64,000 bases of DNA from Acinetobacter gandensis. Lineage in GTDB: Bacteria > Pseudomonadota > Gammaproteobacteria > Pseudomonadales > Moraxellaceae. Where the stretch lies: NCBI RefSeq assembly GCF_001678755.1, contig NZ_LZDS01000001.1:186001-250000 (forward strand), read 5' to 3'. Shown here one piece after another: positions 36,692 through 45,717 of this stretch. Numbering within the stretch: the stretch's first letter is position 1; the number at the start of each line of letters is the position of its first letter. The notes under the pieces were generated by a model, which was given only the letters and a program-made list of their open reading frames with translations, was not told the DNA's origin and did not search any database. The position numbers and the translations under genes were made by a program.

Positions 36692-37234
36692 TTAAGCTAA
36701 TTCTTTGGTCATTTTTGCGCCATGGCTACGCAAAAGTTCAAGGGTTTGTTTTTCTTCTTCCAATGCTTCTGACCAATTGATAGCGTCAAAATCACAGTCA
36801 AAAAATAATTCACTGATTGACGATAAAATCGTTAAACCATCGCTATCAATCATATTAGGATTTACTTTTTCATCTAATAAACGCTGAACAGCAGGCACAC
36901 ATGCTGCACTTGCAGCATCCCAAAGTGGTCCGTAGATTTCTTCAGCATCCCATAAATGAACATTGGTTTTAGCCTGAATCATGGCCTCTAAAATGTCCAT
37001 ATGAATTTGTAGATGTTGTTGTTTCTGTTCTGAGCTTAATGGTGTACCTGATTCATACGCTTCACACACCGTTTCCCACCACTTAAACAAACCATCTGAC
37101 CATACTGAAATGGCTGGGCCTTTTTCAAAGTCAATAAAATTCGGATTTAAGCCATCTGCTAGCAGACGTTGCACCTGTGCAAGATCCTGTTCTTCTAAAG
37201 CCTGCACAAAAAGCTGTTGTTGCGCTGTTAACAT
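36692..37234 (-). CDS. Ankyrin-repeat-like cytoplasmic protein
   Basis: A 180-residue protein without a signal. Two degenerate ankyrin-type units are visible: QALEEQDLAQVQRLLADGLNP at the start and ASAACVPAVQRLLDEKVNPNMIDSDG near residue 115. The role is unknown; it might bind a partner protein. It is 16 bases upstream of the outer-membrane channel gene. Confidence 0.65.
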   Translation of the reverse strand: MLTAQQQLFVQALEEQDLAQVQRLLADGLNPNFIDFEKGPAISVWSDGLFKWWETVCEAYESGTPLSSEQKQQHLQIHMDILEAMIQAKTNVHLWDAEEIYGPLWDAASAACVPAVQRLLDEKVNPNMIDSDGLTILSSISELFFDCDFDAINWSEALEEEKQTLELLRSHGAKMTKELA

Positions 37235-37318
37235 CTGGGAAGCTCACTTCAATTTATTTTGGATCTATTATGCCGAATATTGCTACGTTTGTTTGAATTT
37301 CATGTAAAACAAAACGCA

Positions 37319-37345
37319 AAAAAAAAGCCCCGAAGGGCTTTTTTA
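37319..37345 (-). terminator. Terminator after hpf
   Basis: AAAGCCC and GGGCTTT pair around CGAA, with long A and T runs. Confidence 0.88.
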
Positions 37346-37353
37346 AGAAAGCA

Positions 37354-37725
37354 TTACTCGTCGTCGAGCTGATCACCGGCATCTGCATCAGCAAAGGCTG
37401 GTTGTGTACTCCGCGGGTTTTCTTTCTTTTCAAATAAGTGCTCAAGGCTACGTTTCAAACGATCAATCGCACCGTGAATTGCTGTATCGACGTTGTGACC
37501 ACGATGGTTCACCACCACAGGCTTTAAACCTGCCGGACGTGCTTCGATCATACATTTAATATCGTCGCTACCGCCCTTGTCCCCGTTTTCATCACTTAAA
37601 TGCACCGAAAAGTGAGTAATGCGTTCACTATGGCGCTGAAATTCTTCATTAAGTTCTGCACGAACGTATGTAATTAATCGATCACTATTAGGAATGTTTT
37701 TATCTGTACGGATTTCTATGTTCAT
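37354..37725 (-). CDS. hpf: HPF/RaiA-family ribosome-associated protein
   Basis: A 123-residue short ribosome-hibernation-type factor: MNIEIRTDKNIPNSDRLITYV, then FSVHLSDENG and the end of the fold at DTAIHGAIDRLKRSLEHLF, followed by an acidic tail (DADAGDQLDDE). It lacks the C-terminal domain of long HPF. It probably binds the 30S decoding site in stationary phase. Usual neighbours rpoN and ptsN are absent here, so the context does not confirm hpf over raiA. Confidence 0.85.
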   Translation of the reverse strand: MNIEIRTDKNIPNSDRLITYVRAELNEEFQRHSERITHFSVHLSDENGDKGGSDDIKCMIEARPAGLKPVVVNHRGHNVDTAIHGAIDRLKRSLEHLFEKKENPRSTQPAFADADAGDQLDDE

Positions 37726-38222
37726 AATATCATCCTCATATCTATCTGTAATATCTATAAATATTTGTGCAAAACTTATTATCTTGGCACGTTACACTTG
37801 CTGTTTAATTAACAGCGATGACCATCTTCAACTTAGTATGGAACCTTGTCCTCCACATTGAATGATGAACACTTTAGAGTCTGCAGATCCGTGTCCTTAT
37901 ACTTTGAATATCGGTCTTATATTGACATTTTGCAAGTGCTATTTTGATATTTTTTTAAAACCCATAAAATAAATAAGGTTTTATTGTTCAATTTATAAAA
38001 AAAAGTTGATCTATTTCATGTTTTTTGTATTTTTTTCCAATGGGTAAAAAATAATCTTAATGTTTTTTATGCAATTACCGCATATTAATTGCATCTATAT
38101 GAATTTATGAGACTTCCTTGCAGTGCACTCATTTACAAAGTTTTTGTCCAATGAGTCAAATTTGGCTTTATTTTTGCTTAATAATCTGTATGCTTTCAAT
38201 GCTTCTTGGGGGAGATATTTTA
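37726..38222. other. Gene-free, AT-rich region between hpf and the Tsx-like gene
   Basis: Nearly 500 bases without a coding frame. It holds a small inverted repeat, GCTGTT-TAATT-AACAGC (37800-37816), and a TTGACA at 37922 with TGATAT 17 bases downstream, a possible but weak promoter for the Tsx-like gene that would give a long leader. GGGGAG precedes the ATG at 38223. Divergent promoters for hpf and the channel gene must lie here. Confidence 0.45.
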
Positions 38223-38984
38223 ATGAAACTTACACAATTAGTTGCTACATGTGCATTGGCTTCAGCTGCTGCATTCACACAAGCTTCACCTATCGTATGG
38301 CAAGATTTCAGCTTAACTGGCTTATATGGTGAAAATTATGTTGTGCCTTTTGATGGTGACAACAATGAACAGAAAACGATCACAGCTGAATATGCCGCTA
38401 AACTGAAATATTCAGATGTATTCTTCTTCGTTGACCAAGCTTGGGACAAAGATGATGAAGCATCGACTTACCTTGAGCTAGCACCGCGCCTTAGCTTAGG
38501 TGAAGTTTCTGGTAAAGACCTTTCTATGGGTCCGATCAAAGACGTTCTTATTGCAACGACTTGGGAACATAATGCCGGCTACGACAAAAATTCTGAGTTT
38601 AATAACTTCTTGTATGGTATTGGCTTTGCTTTAGACATTCCATATACACAGTATGCAAACATCAACTTCTATAAAGCCGATAACGATTCTAAATCAGCCG
38701 GTACTAAAGATGATTATCAAATGACAATCACTTATGCTGTGCCATTTAAAATCGGCTCTGAAGATTTTCTAGTAGATGCCTTCCTTGACTGGTCAACAGC
38801 TGAAAAAGGGGCGCAAGCTAGTGAATTAAACTGGACATCTCAGTACAAATGGAATGCGGGTAAACACATTTCACCAAAAACTAAATTATATGTTGGTATC
38901 GAACATTCGGTTTGGAACAACAAATATGGTCTGAAAGGTCAGGACCAAAACGATGTCAGCGCATTGGTGAAATACCACTTCTAA
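38223..38984 (+). CDS. Tsx/OmpK-type outer-membrane channel
   Basis: A 253-residue barrel of the nucleoside-channel family: signal peptide MKLTQLVATCALASAAAFTQA, then WQDFSLTGLYGENYVVPF and KNSEFNNFLYGIGF, and a last strand ending in VKYHF. Members let nucleosides or related solutes cross the outer membrane. ATG 38223 has GGGGAG 7 bases upstream, so I reject the longer frame from 38118 whose extra part is not a leader. It is a single gene with a terminator. Confidence 0.85.
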   Translation: MKLTQLVATCALASAAAFTQASPIVWQDFSLTGLYGENYVVPFDGDNNEQKTITAEYAAKLKYSDVFFFVDQAWDKDDEASTYLELAPRLSLGEVSGKDLSMGPIKDVLIATTWEHNAGYDKNSEFNNFLYGIGFALDIPYTQYANINFYKADNDSKSAGTKDDYQMTITYAVPFKIGSEDFLVDAFLDWSTAEKGAQASELNWTSQYKWNAGKHISPKTKLYVGIEHSVWNNKYGLKGQDQNDVSALVKYHF

Positions 38985-39007
38985 GTTCAACTCAGAACGC
39001 GATAAAG

Positions 39008-39039
39008 AAAAAAGCAAGGTTCATCACCTTGCTTTTTTT
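39008..39039 (+). terminator. Terminator after the Tsx-like gene
   Basis: AAGCAAGGT and ACCTTGCTT pair around TCATC, followed by a run of T. Confidence 0.88.
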
Positions 39040-39085
39040 ATGTCTGTAAGCAGACAATCTATTTCATTTTATTCGAATAATAACC

Positions 39086-39589
39086 ATGACTTTTTCTATT
39101 CGACCTGCGAACTCAGCTGACTTAGGCACAATTACTCGTATATATCAGCATGAGGTTTTACATGGTTTTGTGACTTGGAATGAACAGCCTTATTCTATTG
39201 ATGACTTTCAGAAAAAACTCACTGAATTTAATTCACAAAATTTTCCTTTTTTTGTGATTGTCGATCAGGAACAGCAGCAGATTGCAGGCTATGCTGACTA
39301 CGGCTCATTTCGCAATTTTTCAGGCTATCGACATACCGTTGAACATTCGGTCTATATTGACCCAGCCTATGCCCGCCAAGGTTTAGGCTCAATGCTTTTA
39401 GCGCATCTTATACAACATGCAAAAATGCAGGACGTGCATGTGATGATTGCTGGGATTGATCATAGTAATACTTCATCAATTGCATTACATGAAAAATTTG
39501 GCTTTAAACAAACCGGATACATGCCTGAAGTGGGGCAGAAATTTGGGCAATGGCGTGATTTGGTGCTGATGCAGTTACAGTTAGACTAA
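39086..39589 (+). CDS. GNAT-family N-acetyltransferase (phosphinothricin-acetyltransferase-like)
   Basis: A 167-residue acetyltransferase: FSIRPANSADLGTITRIY, GYADYGSFR, VEHSVYIDPAYARQGLGSMLL (the acetyl-CoA loop RQGLGS) and FGFKQTGYMPEVGQKFGQW. This is the Pat/YncA subgroup, acting on L-methionine sulfoximine, methionine sulfone or related amino acids. A herbicide role is not implied. It is a single gene. Confidence 0.85.
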   Translation: MTFSIRPANSADLGTITRIYQHEVLHGFVTWNEQPYSIDDFQKKLTEFNSQNFPFFVIVDQEQQQIAGYADYGSFRNFSGYRHTVEHSVYIDPAYARQGLGSMLLAHLIQHAKMQDVHVMIAGIDHSNTSSIALHEKFGFKQTGYMPEVGQKFGQWRDLVLMQLQLD

Positions 39590-39632
39590 ATTAGTCCTCA
39601 CTCTCACAACACAAAAAATAAATACGCCAATA

Positions 39633-39667
39633 AAAAAAGCTTTTGCACCATCGCAAAAGCTTTTTTG
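39633..39667. terminator. Shared terminator between the GNAT gene and urtE
   Basis: AGCTTTTGC and GCAAAAGCT pair around a six-base loop, with A and T runs on both sides, between convergent genes. Confidence 0.85.
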
Positions 39668-39709
39668 AAGAATGCTCAATACATTAAAAATGTGGCTGAG
39701 TAATAAAGA

Positions 39710-40408
39710 TTAAATCGCCACCAGATCTCGAATGCCTTTTTCTGGCATTTCTACTCCACTGCCCTGTGCAATTACTTGCCCACGTGCCATGACGGTATAA
39801 CGATCTGCCAACTCCTCGGCAAAGTCATAAAACTGCTCAACCAAGACTATAGACATATTTCCACCATCAGCCAGTTTACGAATCACCCGACCAATATCTT
39901 TTATAATTGAAGGCTGAATTCCTTCAGTCGGTTCATCCAAAATTAATACGCTCGGCTCGGATGCCAAAGCACGGGCAATGGCGAGCTGCTGCTGTTGACC
40001 ACCGGATAAATCGCCACCACGACGATGTTTCATTTCATCCAACACCGGAAAAATTTCATACAGATGTTCTGGCACTTTTTTGGTTTTAGCCCCTTTAAAT
40101 TTTGCCATTCCGATCAAAATATTTTCTTCAACCGTGAGGGTGGAAAAAATATCGCGTCCTTGTGGCACATACGCCAAACCCGCACGTACCCGCTGCTCTG
40201 GACTAAGCTTGGAAATGTCCAGTCCATCCAGCAAAATCTGTCCCGACTTAATCGGTAAAATACCCATGAGGCATTTAAGCAAGGTGGTTTTACCGACACC
40301 ATTACGTCCTAATACCACAGAACACGCACCAATCGGTGCACTCAAGGATACATCTCTTAAAATATGGCTCCCGCCATAGAACTGATTGACGTCTTTGACT
40401 TCTAACAT
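39710..40408 (-). CDS. urtE: Urea ABC transporter ATP-binding subunit UrtE
   Basis: A 232-residue LivF-type ATPase: Walker A LGRNGVGKTTLL, signature LSGGQQQQLAIARAL, Walker B VLILDEPTEG. It begins MLEVKDVNQFYGGSHIL at ATG 40408 with AAGGAG 6 bases upstream; the longer frame to 40441 overlaps urtD and is not needed. With UrtA-D it imports urea. Last gene of the operon, ending at the shared terminator. Confidence 0.93.
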   Translation of the reverse strand: MLEVKDVNQFYGGSHILRDVSLSAPIGACSVVLGRNGVGKTTLLKCLMGILPIKSGQILLDGLDISKLSPEQRVRAGLAYVPQGRDIFSTLTVEENILIGMAKFKGAKTKKVPEHLYEIFPVLDEMKHRRGGDLSGGQQQQLAIARALASEPSVLILDEPTEGIQPSIIKDIGRVIRKLADGGNMSIVLVEQFYDFAEELADRYTVMARGQVIAQGSGVEMPEKGIRDLVAI

Positions 40409-40418
40409 GGTCTGCTCC

Positions 40419-41237
40419 TTAACGCCCGAGGTATTTTTCAATCACATCTTCATTGGCTTGAACTTCTGCCAATGTGCCTTCGGCTAAAATCGCCCCTTGT
40501 GCCAACACCGTGACTTTCTCACTGATGGTGTCAATAAAACTCATATCATGTTCGACCACCACAAGGGTATGATTTTTTTTCAGCTCCAAACACAATTCGG
40601 CGGTGCGTTCGGTTTCGGCATCGGTCATCCCAGCCACAGGTTCATCTAGCAAAATCAGCTTTGGGCGTTGCATCAGCAACATACCAATTTCCAACCATTG
40701 CTTTTGCCCATGCGACAGTAAACCAGCAGGTTTATTGATGAATTCCTGCAAGCGAATTTGCGTTAATGATTCATCCAAAGCATTTTGCGCATCAGGATCA
40801 AGCCGACTAAAAAAGCTTTTTTTCACCCGCTTATCTTTCGGTGCTGCCAGTAGTAAATTTTCCATCACGGTAAAATTTTCAAATACTGTCGGTTTCTGGA
40901 ACTTACGTCCAATCCCCGCTTCGGCAATTTGTTCCGTGCTCATTTTGGCCAAATCATAGGTTTGCCCAAAAAATGCTGTGCCTTCGGTGGGACGGGTTTT
41001 TCCGGTAATCACATCCATCAATGTCGTTTTACCTGCACCATTGGGACCAATAATGCAGCGTAATTCACCTTCATTGATGTACAACGACAAATCATTTAAG
41101 GCGCGAAATGAATCAAACCAAACACTGACTTTTTCCAAGTACAACGCAATACCATGACTGAAATCTGCGCCTTGCTCTTTGGGACGACCATAAGCTTCGG
41201 AAGCATGTCCGCCATGCGGTTGAACGACATCACTCAT
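40419..41237 (-). CDS. urtD: Urea ABC transporter ATP-binding subunit UrtD
   Basis: A 272-residue LivG-type ATPase: Walker A GPNGAGKTTLMDVI, signature LSHGQKQWLEIGMLL, Walker B LILLDEPVAGMTDAE. The SHGQ (rather than SGGQ) form is typical of UrtD. Its start overlaps the urtC stop by 4 bases, and urtE follows in 10 bases. Confidence 0.95.
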   Translation of the reverse strand: MSDVVQPHGGHASEAYGRPKEQGADFSHGIALYLEKVSVWFDSFRALNDLSLYINEGELRCIIGPNGAGKTTLMDVITGKTRPTEGTAFFGQTYDLAKMSTEQIAEAGIGRKFQKPTVFENFTVMENLLLAAPKDKRVKKSFFSRLDPDAQNALDESLTQIRLQEFINKPAGLLSHGQKQWLEIGMLLMQRPKLILLDEPVAGMTDAETERTAELCLELKKNHTLVVVEHDMSFIDTISEKVTVLAQGAILAEGTLAEVQANEDVIEKYLGR

Positions 41238-42307
41238 TCGCTACGCTCCTTTTTAAACCGTTCTAATAAGCCAATCACCCCTTTTGGAAGGAAGATGGTC
41301 ACTACAATAAATAGCGCGCCTAAGATCAATAACCATGCTTCTGGATACGCCACGGTGAAATAGGTTTTCATACCATTGATTAAACCTGCACCCAGAATTG
41401 GACCGATTAAAGTGCCACGGCCACCGGCTGCGACCCAAACCGCCATTTCAATCGAGTTCACTGGGTTCATTTCACTTGGGTTAATAATGCCGACTTGGGG
41501 TACATACAGCGCGCCTGCAATACCGGCAATCACTGCAGAAAGTACCCAAGCCGATAGCTTGTACCACAGTGTTCGATAGCCCAAATATTGCAAACGGTTT
41601 TCACTGTCACGAATCGCACCAAGCACCCGCCCATAGGGTTTATTCATTAAATGACGCAGTCCAATAAAAGACAGCATCAACATCAAAGCTGTCAGAAAAC
41701 ATAGACTGGCACGCATCGGAGCCGAAGTAATATCCATGCCTAAAATCGTCTTAAACCCAGTAAAACCGTTGTTGCCACCAAAACCCGTTTCATTACGGAA
41801 GAACAATAAGGCCGCAGCAAAAGTCATGGCTTGGGTGATAATCGAGAAGTAGACGCCTTTAATTTTCGAGCGAAATGCGAAAAAGCCAAATATAAATGCA
41901 ATCAGACCTGGAACGAGTACCACCAAAGCTAAGGCCCAAACAATATGTTCTGTGCCAATCCAATACCACGGCAATTCTGTCCAACTGAGAAAGCGCATAA
42001 AGTCAGGTAAGCCATCGCCTGCCGCTTCACGCATGAGGTACATGCCAAAGGCATAACCGCCCAAGGCGAAATACAAACCATGACCGAGACTTAAAATACC
42101 GGCATAGCCCCAGACTAAATCAAGTGCCAAAGCGACTAAGGCCAAACACATGATTTTGCCAATCAAAGTCACCCAATAAGCAGATAAATGTAGTGCTGAA
42201 TCACTGGGTAAAACATGCAACCATGGCAAGATCAATAAAATCGCAAAGCACACCGCAATGGCAGTACCACTATAGGGTTTATCGGATAATAGAGAGGTGA
42301 TTTTCAT
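41234..42307 (-). CDS. urtC: Urea ABC transporter permease UrtC
   Basis: A 357-residue LivM-type permease with about ten membrane helices. LVWGYAGILSLGHGLYFALGGYA is the family signature; FGGNNGFTGF follows. ATG 42307 has GGAG 7 bases upstream and follows the urtB stop closely, so I prefer it over the start at 42340 inside urtB. Confidence 0.94.
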   Translation of the reverse strand: MKITSLLSDKPYSGTAIAVCFAILLILPWLHVLPSDSALHLSAYWVTLIGKIMCLALVALALDLVWGYAGILSLGHGLYFALGGYAFGMYLMREAAGDGLPDFMRFLSWTELPWYWIGTEHIVWALALVVLVPGLIAFIFGFFAFRSKIKGVYFSIITQAMTFAAALLFFRNETGFGGNNGFTGFKTILGMDITSAPMRASLCFLTALMLMLSFIGLRHLMNKPYGRVLGAIRDSENRLQYLGYRTLWYKLSAWVLSAVIAGIAGALYVPQVGIINPSEMNPVNSIEMAVWVAAGGRGTLIGPILGAGLINGMKTYFTVAYPEAWLLILGALFIVVTIFLPKGVIGLLERFKKERSE

Positions 42308-42311
42308 GCGC

Positions 42312-43955
42312 TTACTCCACAAAACGGCCTTTGATGGCAAACAAACCTTGTGGACGCTTTTGAATAAACAAAATCACAAGAACCAGTAGAATAATTTTCG
42401 CAAGCACAGCACCCATCCCAATTTCTAGCACAGTACCGCTGACACCTAAGCCCAGTGCAGCCAACACCGCACCCCAAACTTGACCGACACCACCAACCAC
42501 GACCACCAAGAATGCATCAATGATGTAATTTTGACCCAAATCTGGCCCAACATTGCCGACTTGTGCCAAGGCACATCCTGCTAAACCAGCCAGCCCTGAA
42601 CCGAGACCGAATGCCATCATGTCAATTCGGCTAGATCGAATTCCGACAGCGCGTGCCATTTGACGATTCTGCGTTACCGCGCGAACAAATAGACCAAAAC
42701 GGGTTTTATTCAGTAAATAGACCAACAGCAGCAATACTGCGATAGTAAAACCGATAATAGCAATCCGGTTGTATGGCAACATTAAACTTGGAGTTAATGC
42801 TATCCCACCGGATAGCCATGAAATATTTGACACTTCAACGTTCTGCGCACCAAACACCATGCGGACCAATTGCATCAAAATCAAACTAACCCCAAAGGTC
42901 GCCAATAAAGTTTCAAGCTGACGACCATATAAAGGCCGAATCACCGTGCGTTCAATCAACATGCCAATTAAAGCACTGACCAAAAATGCGGCAGGAATCG
43001 CAGCAATTAAATACCAATCGACATAACTACTCAGATAACTTTTAAATAAACTTTGCACCACATACGTGGTATAGGCACCGATCATGATCAGTTCACCATG
43101 CGCCATGTTGATGACGCCAAGCAAACCATAAGTAATGGCTAAACCTAATGCTGCCAACAATAAAATGCTCGCAGTGCTTAACCCTGAAAATACATGTCCT
43201 GTCCATTCGCTGGCTTGAATACGGGTTTTAATTTTACTTTTTGCTTCGGTTAATACGGCCTTTAATTCAGGGTGTAATGCACCTTGTTGTAATTCTTGTT
43301 CCACCATGGCAAGTACATCTGGACGGTTAGACGCTTGTAATACTTTTGCAGCCTGAATTTTAATGAGTACATCTGAATTTTGATAATCCAATCGTGCTTT
43401 AAGCTGCGCTAAGCGAGCTTTAACCTGATTATTTTTTTCATTTAAATACAATTGATTGATGCTTTGAACATCCAATTCCGCCAAGTTATTTTCTAAAATA
43501 TCAATGGCATTGAGACGCTGTGATAAATCATCTGATTTTAGCTTTTCTTTGGCTTGAGCGAAGGTCAACGCTTTACGCAACGTATTCACCAAAGTCACTT
43601 GTGATAAATCTGCTGGCCAGTCTGTGACGACCTGTAAATCTGGATAACTGAGTAAACGATCGTCTGCTTCTAAAATATAAGTTTGACCTGCATTTGCCGT
43701 GTAGAGCTGATCTTTTTCTACATAAGCAGCCAGTTGATCTAAAGACTCAATACTGGACGGCCATTTATTGAGAAAATTTCGACGCTCAGCAAAATCACCA
43801 CGTACAAATTGCTGAATCGCATCTGTTTGTGCGCTGCTTTGAACAGTATCAATGTTTATAATGTTGTCTGTTGTGAGCTCAGCATGCAGTATTTGCAGGC
43901 AAAGTAACTGACTCAGCAATAAAAAAATGATCGGGAAATGACGTAATTTATTCAT
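42312..43955 (-). CDS. urtB: Urea ABC transporter permease UrtB with periplasmic N-terminal domain
   Basis: A 547-residue LivH-type permease. After a signal sequence (FPIIFLLLSQLLCLQILHA) come about 230 residues of helical repeats before the membrane part, a layout seen in many UrtB proteins. The membrane core has AALGLAITYGLLGVINMAHGELIMIGAY and ends with VVVVGGVGQVWGAVLAALGLG. Its start is 102 bases from the urtA stop, a gap without a clear terminator. Confidence 0.95.
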   Translation of the reverse strand: MNKLRHFPIIFLLLSQLLCLQILHAELTTDNIINIDTVQSSAQTDAIQQFVRGDFAERRNFLNKWPSSIESLDQLAAYVEKDQLYTANAGQTYILEADDRLLSYPDLQVVTDWPADLSQVTLVNTLRKALTFAQAKEKLKSDDLSQRLNAIDILENNLAELDVQSINQLYLNEKNNQVKARLAQLKARLDYQNSDVLIKIQAAKVLQASNRPDVLAMVEQELQQGALHPELKAVLTEAKSKIKTRIQASEWTGHVFSGLSTASILLLAALGLAITYGLLGVINMAHGELIMIGAYTTYVVQSLFKSYLSSYVDWYLIAAIPAAFLVSALIGMLIERTVIRPLYGRQLETLLATFGVSLILMQLVRMVFGAQNVEVSNISWLSGGIALTPSLMLPYNRIAIIGFTIAVLLLLVYLLNKTRFGLFVRAVTQNRQMARAVGIRSSRIDMMAFGLGSGLAGLAGCALAQVGNVGPDLGQNYIIDAFLVVVVGGVGQVWGAVLAALGLGVSGTVLEIGMGAVLAKIILLVLVILFIQKRPQGLFAIKGRFVE

Positions 43956-44057
43956 CTTATTAGCATCCCTATTGAGCTATTGAAAAACCCTGTACAGGGA
44001 AAAATCAAATCAGTAAAAAATGCCTGCAACCGAAGCAGCAGGCATCATATAAATTTC

Positions 44058-45347
44058 TTATTTAGGGATGTACGGACTCCATGGCTCCGCAGCAATGGTT
44101 TTTGGTGTTTTGTAGACCACATCAAACTGACCATCAGCTCGAATCTGACCAATCATGACTGGTTTGTGTAAATGATGGTTATTGGCATCCATTTGTAGTG
44201 TATAACCCGATGGTGCTTTGAATTCTTGACCTGCCATAGCATCACGGACTTTATCAACATCGGTGGTACCGGCTTTTTCTACCGCCTGTTTCCACATGTT
44301 GATGCCGACATAAGTCGCTTCCATTGGGTCATTGGTTACAAATTTATCCGCATTCGGTAATTTGTAATCCACGGCATATTTTTTCATTTTGCCAATGAAA
44401 TCCGTATTCACCGGATTTTTTACGGACATGAAATAGTTCCAAGATGCCAAATGACCAACCAATGGCTTGGTATCAATACCGCGTAGTTCTTCTTCACCCA
44501 CGGAGAATGCCATCACTGGAATATCTGAGGCTTTGATTCCCTGATTACCCAATTCACGGTAGAACGGTACGTTAGAGTCTCCATTAATGGTGGAAATCAC
44601 TGCCGTCTTTTTACCTGCAGCAAATTTCTTCACATTGCCCACAATCGTTTGATAGTTACTATGACCAAACGGCGTGTATTCTTCCATGATGTCAGCATCT
44701 GCAATACCTTTCGACTTTAAGAAAGCACGTAGAATTTTATTGGTGGTTCGTGGGTAAACATAATCCGTACCGAGCAGTACAAAACGCTCAGCTTTACCGC
44801 CCTCCTCACTCATCAAGTATTCCACTGCAGGAATGGCTTGTTGGTTTGGTGCAGCACCGGTATAGAAAATGTTTTTCGATTGTTCCTGACCTTCGTATTG
44901 CACTGGATAGAACAATAAGCCATTCAACTCTTCAACCACAGGTAGCACAGATTTACGCGATACCGAGGTCCAACAACCAAAAATTACCGCAACTTTGTCT
45001 TGCGTAATTAACTGACGGGTTTTTTCTGCAAATAAGGGCCAATCAGATGCAGGATCGACTACTACAGGTTCTAATTTTTTCCCTAACACCCCGCCATTGG
45101 CATTAATTTCATTAATCGTCATTAAGGCCGTATCTTTCAGCGAAGTTTCCGAAATCGCCATGGTCCCAGACAGTGAATGTAAAATACCGACTTTAATCGT
45201 ATCGCCACTGCTTGCCGCAGCCTTCGCCTCTGGCTTTGCTTCTTCAGTTTTTTCTGCAGATTTTGAACATCCTGTTAATGCCAGCGTCCCCATTATTGCC
45301 GCTGCAAGTAAATTTTTAGACATTTTTTTGTGTTGCAACATCATCAT
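44058..45347 (-). CDS. urtA: Urea ABC transporter substrate-binding protein UrtA
   Basis: A 429-residue periplasmic-binding protein with a lipobox: AAAIMGTLALTGCSKS, so Cys is the lipidated residue. DTIKVGILHSLSGTMAISE and the end WSPYIPK are UrtA-like. There are three ATGs in a row; GGAG lies 5-8 bases before the second and third, so translation may start a few codons later. Most highly expressed gene of the operon by position. No urease genes are in the window. Confidence 0.94.
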   Translation of the reverse strand: MMMLQHKKMSKNLLAAAIMGTLALTGCSKSAEKTEEAKPEAKAAASSGDTIKVGILHSLSGTMAISETSLKDTALMTINEINANGGVLGKKLEPVVVDPASDWPLFAEKTRQLITQDKVAVIFGCWTSVSRKSVLPVVEELNGLLFYPVQYEGQEQSKNIFYTGAAPNQQAIPAVEYLMSEEGGKAERFVLLGTDYVYPRTTNKILRAFLKSKGIADADIMEEYTPFGHSNYQTIVGNVKKFAAGKKTAVISTINGDSNVPFYRELGNQGIKASDIPVMAFSVGEEELRGIDTKPLVGHLASWNYFMSVKNPVNTDFIGKMKKYAVDYKLPNADKFVTNDPMEATYVGINMWKQAVEKAGTTDVDKVRDAMAGQEFKAPSGYTLQMDANNHHLHKPVMIGQIRADGQFDVVYKTPKTIAAEPWSPYIPK

Positions 45348-45668
45348 TTCTCCAACTGGATTGGTGCACTTTTGACATGCAGGTGTTTTATTGTTATTCC
45401 CTACAATTCAATTTTTATGCCAGTACAGAAATACATCTTGCTTTTGCCGCGTTATTTAGGACTCAATTTAATAAGTAAAACAATATCTTAAAAATCATCC
45501 ACTATTTTTTCTTATAGCGATTTCTATGGGTACTTTTATTAATATTTGCGACTTGATTAAGTTCTGTCGTTCCAGTTTAAAGAAAGCTCAGTTCAAAACT
45601 GTCCGAATAAAGTGCACAGCAGCACGCCCAAAACGCACAGTTTTTGTTCAAAAATTCATCGTCAGCCA
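45348..45668. other. Control region upstream of urtA
   Basis: About 320 bases without a gene. On the minus strand TGGCAT-AAAAA-TTGA (45422-45407) resembles a sigma54 promoter with the correct five-base spacing, but the -12 C is replaced by A. It lies some 60 bases before urtA. Nitrogen control of urea uptake through NtrC and sigma54 is usual in relatives. No good NtrC dyad was found. Confidence 0.35.
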
Positions 45669-45698
45669 CAAAAAAGCCCGCGTATGCGGGCTTTTTTT
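45669..45698 (-). terminator. Terminator after parE
   Basis: AAAGCCCGC and GCGGGCTTT pair around GTAT, with A and T runs. Confidence 0.88.
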
Positions 45699-45717
45699 CT
45701 TTTGCTGAAATTTCAGT

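Noticed and set aside
36692..37234. Ankyrin gene as a secreted host effector
   Set aside because: No export signal, no eukaryote-like features and ordinary neighbours; ankyrin units alone do not support it.
37785..37803. TGGCACG and TTGC resembling a sigma54 promoter near hpf
   Set aside because: TTGC is two bases too far from TGGCAC for the rigid -24/-12 spacing.
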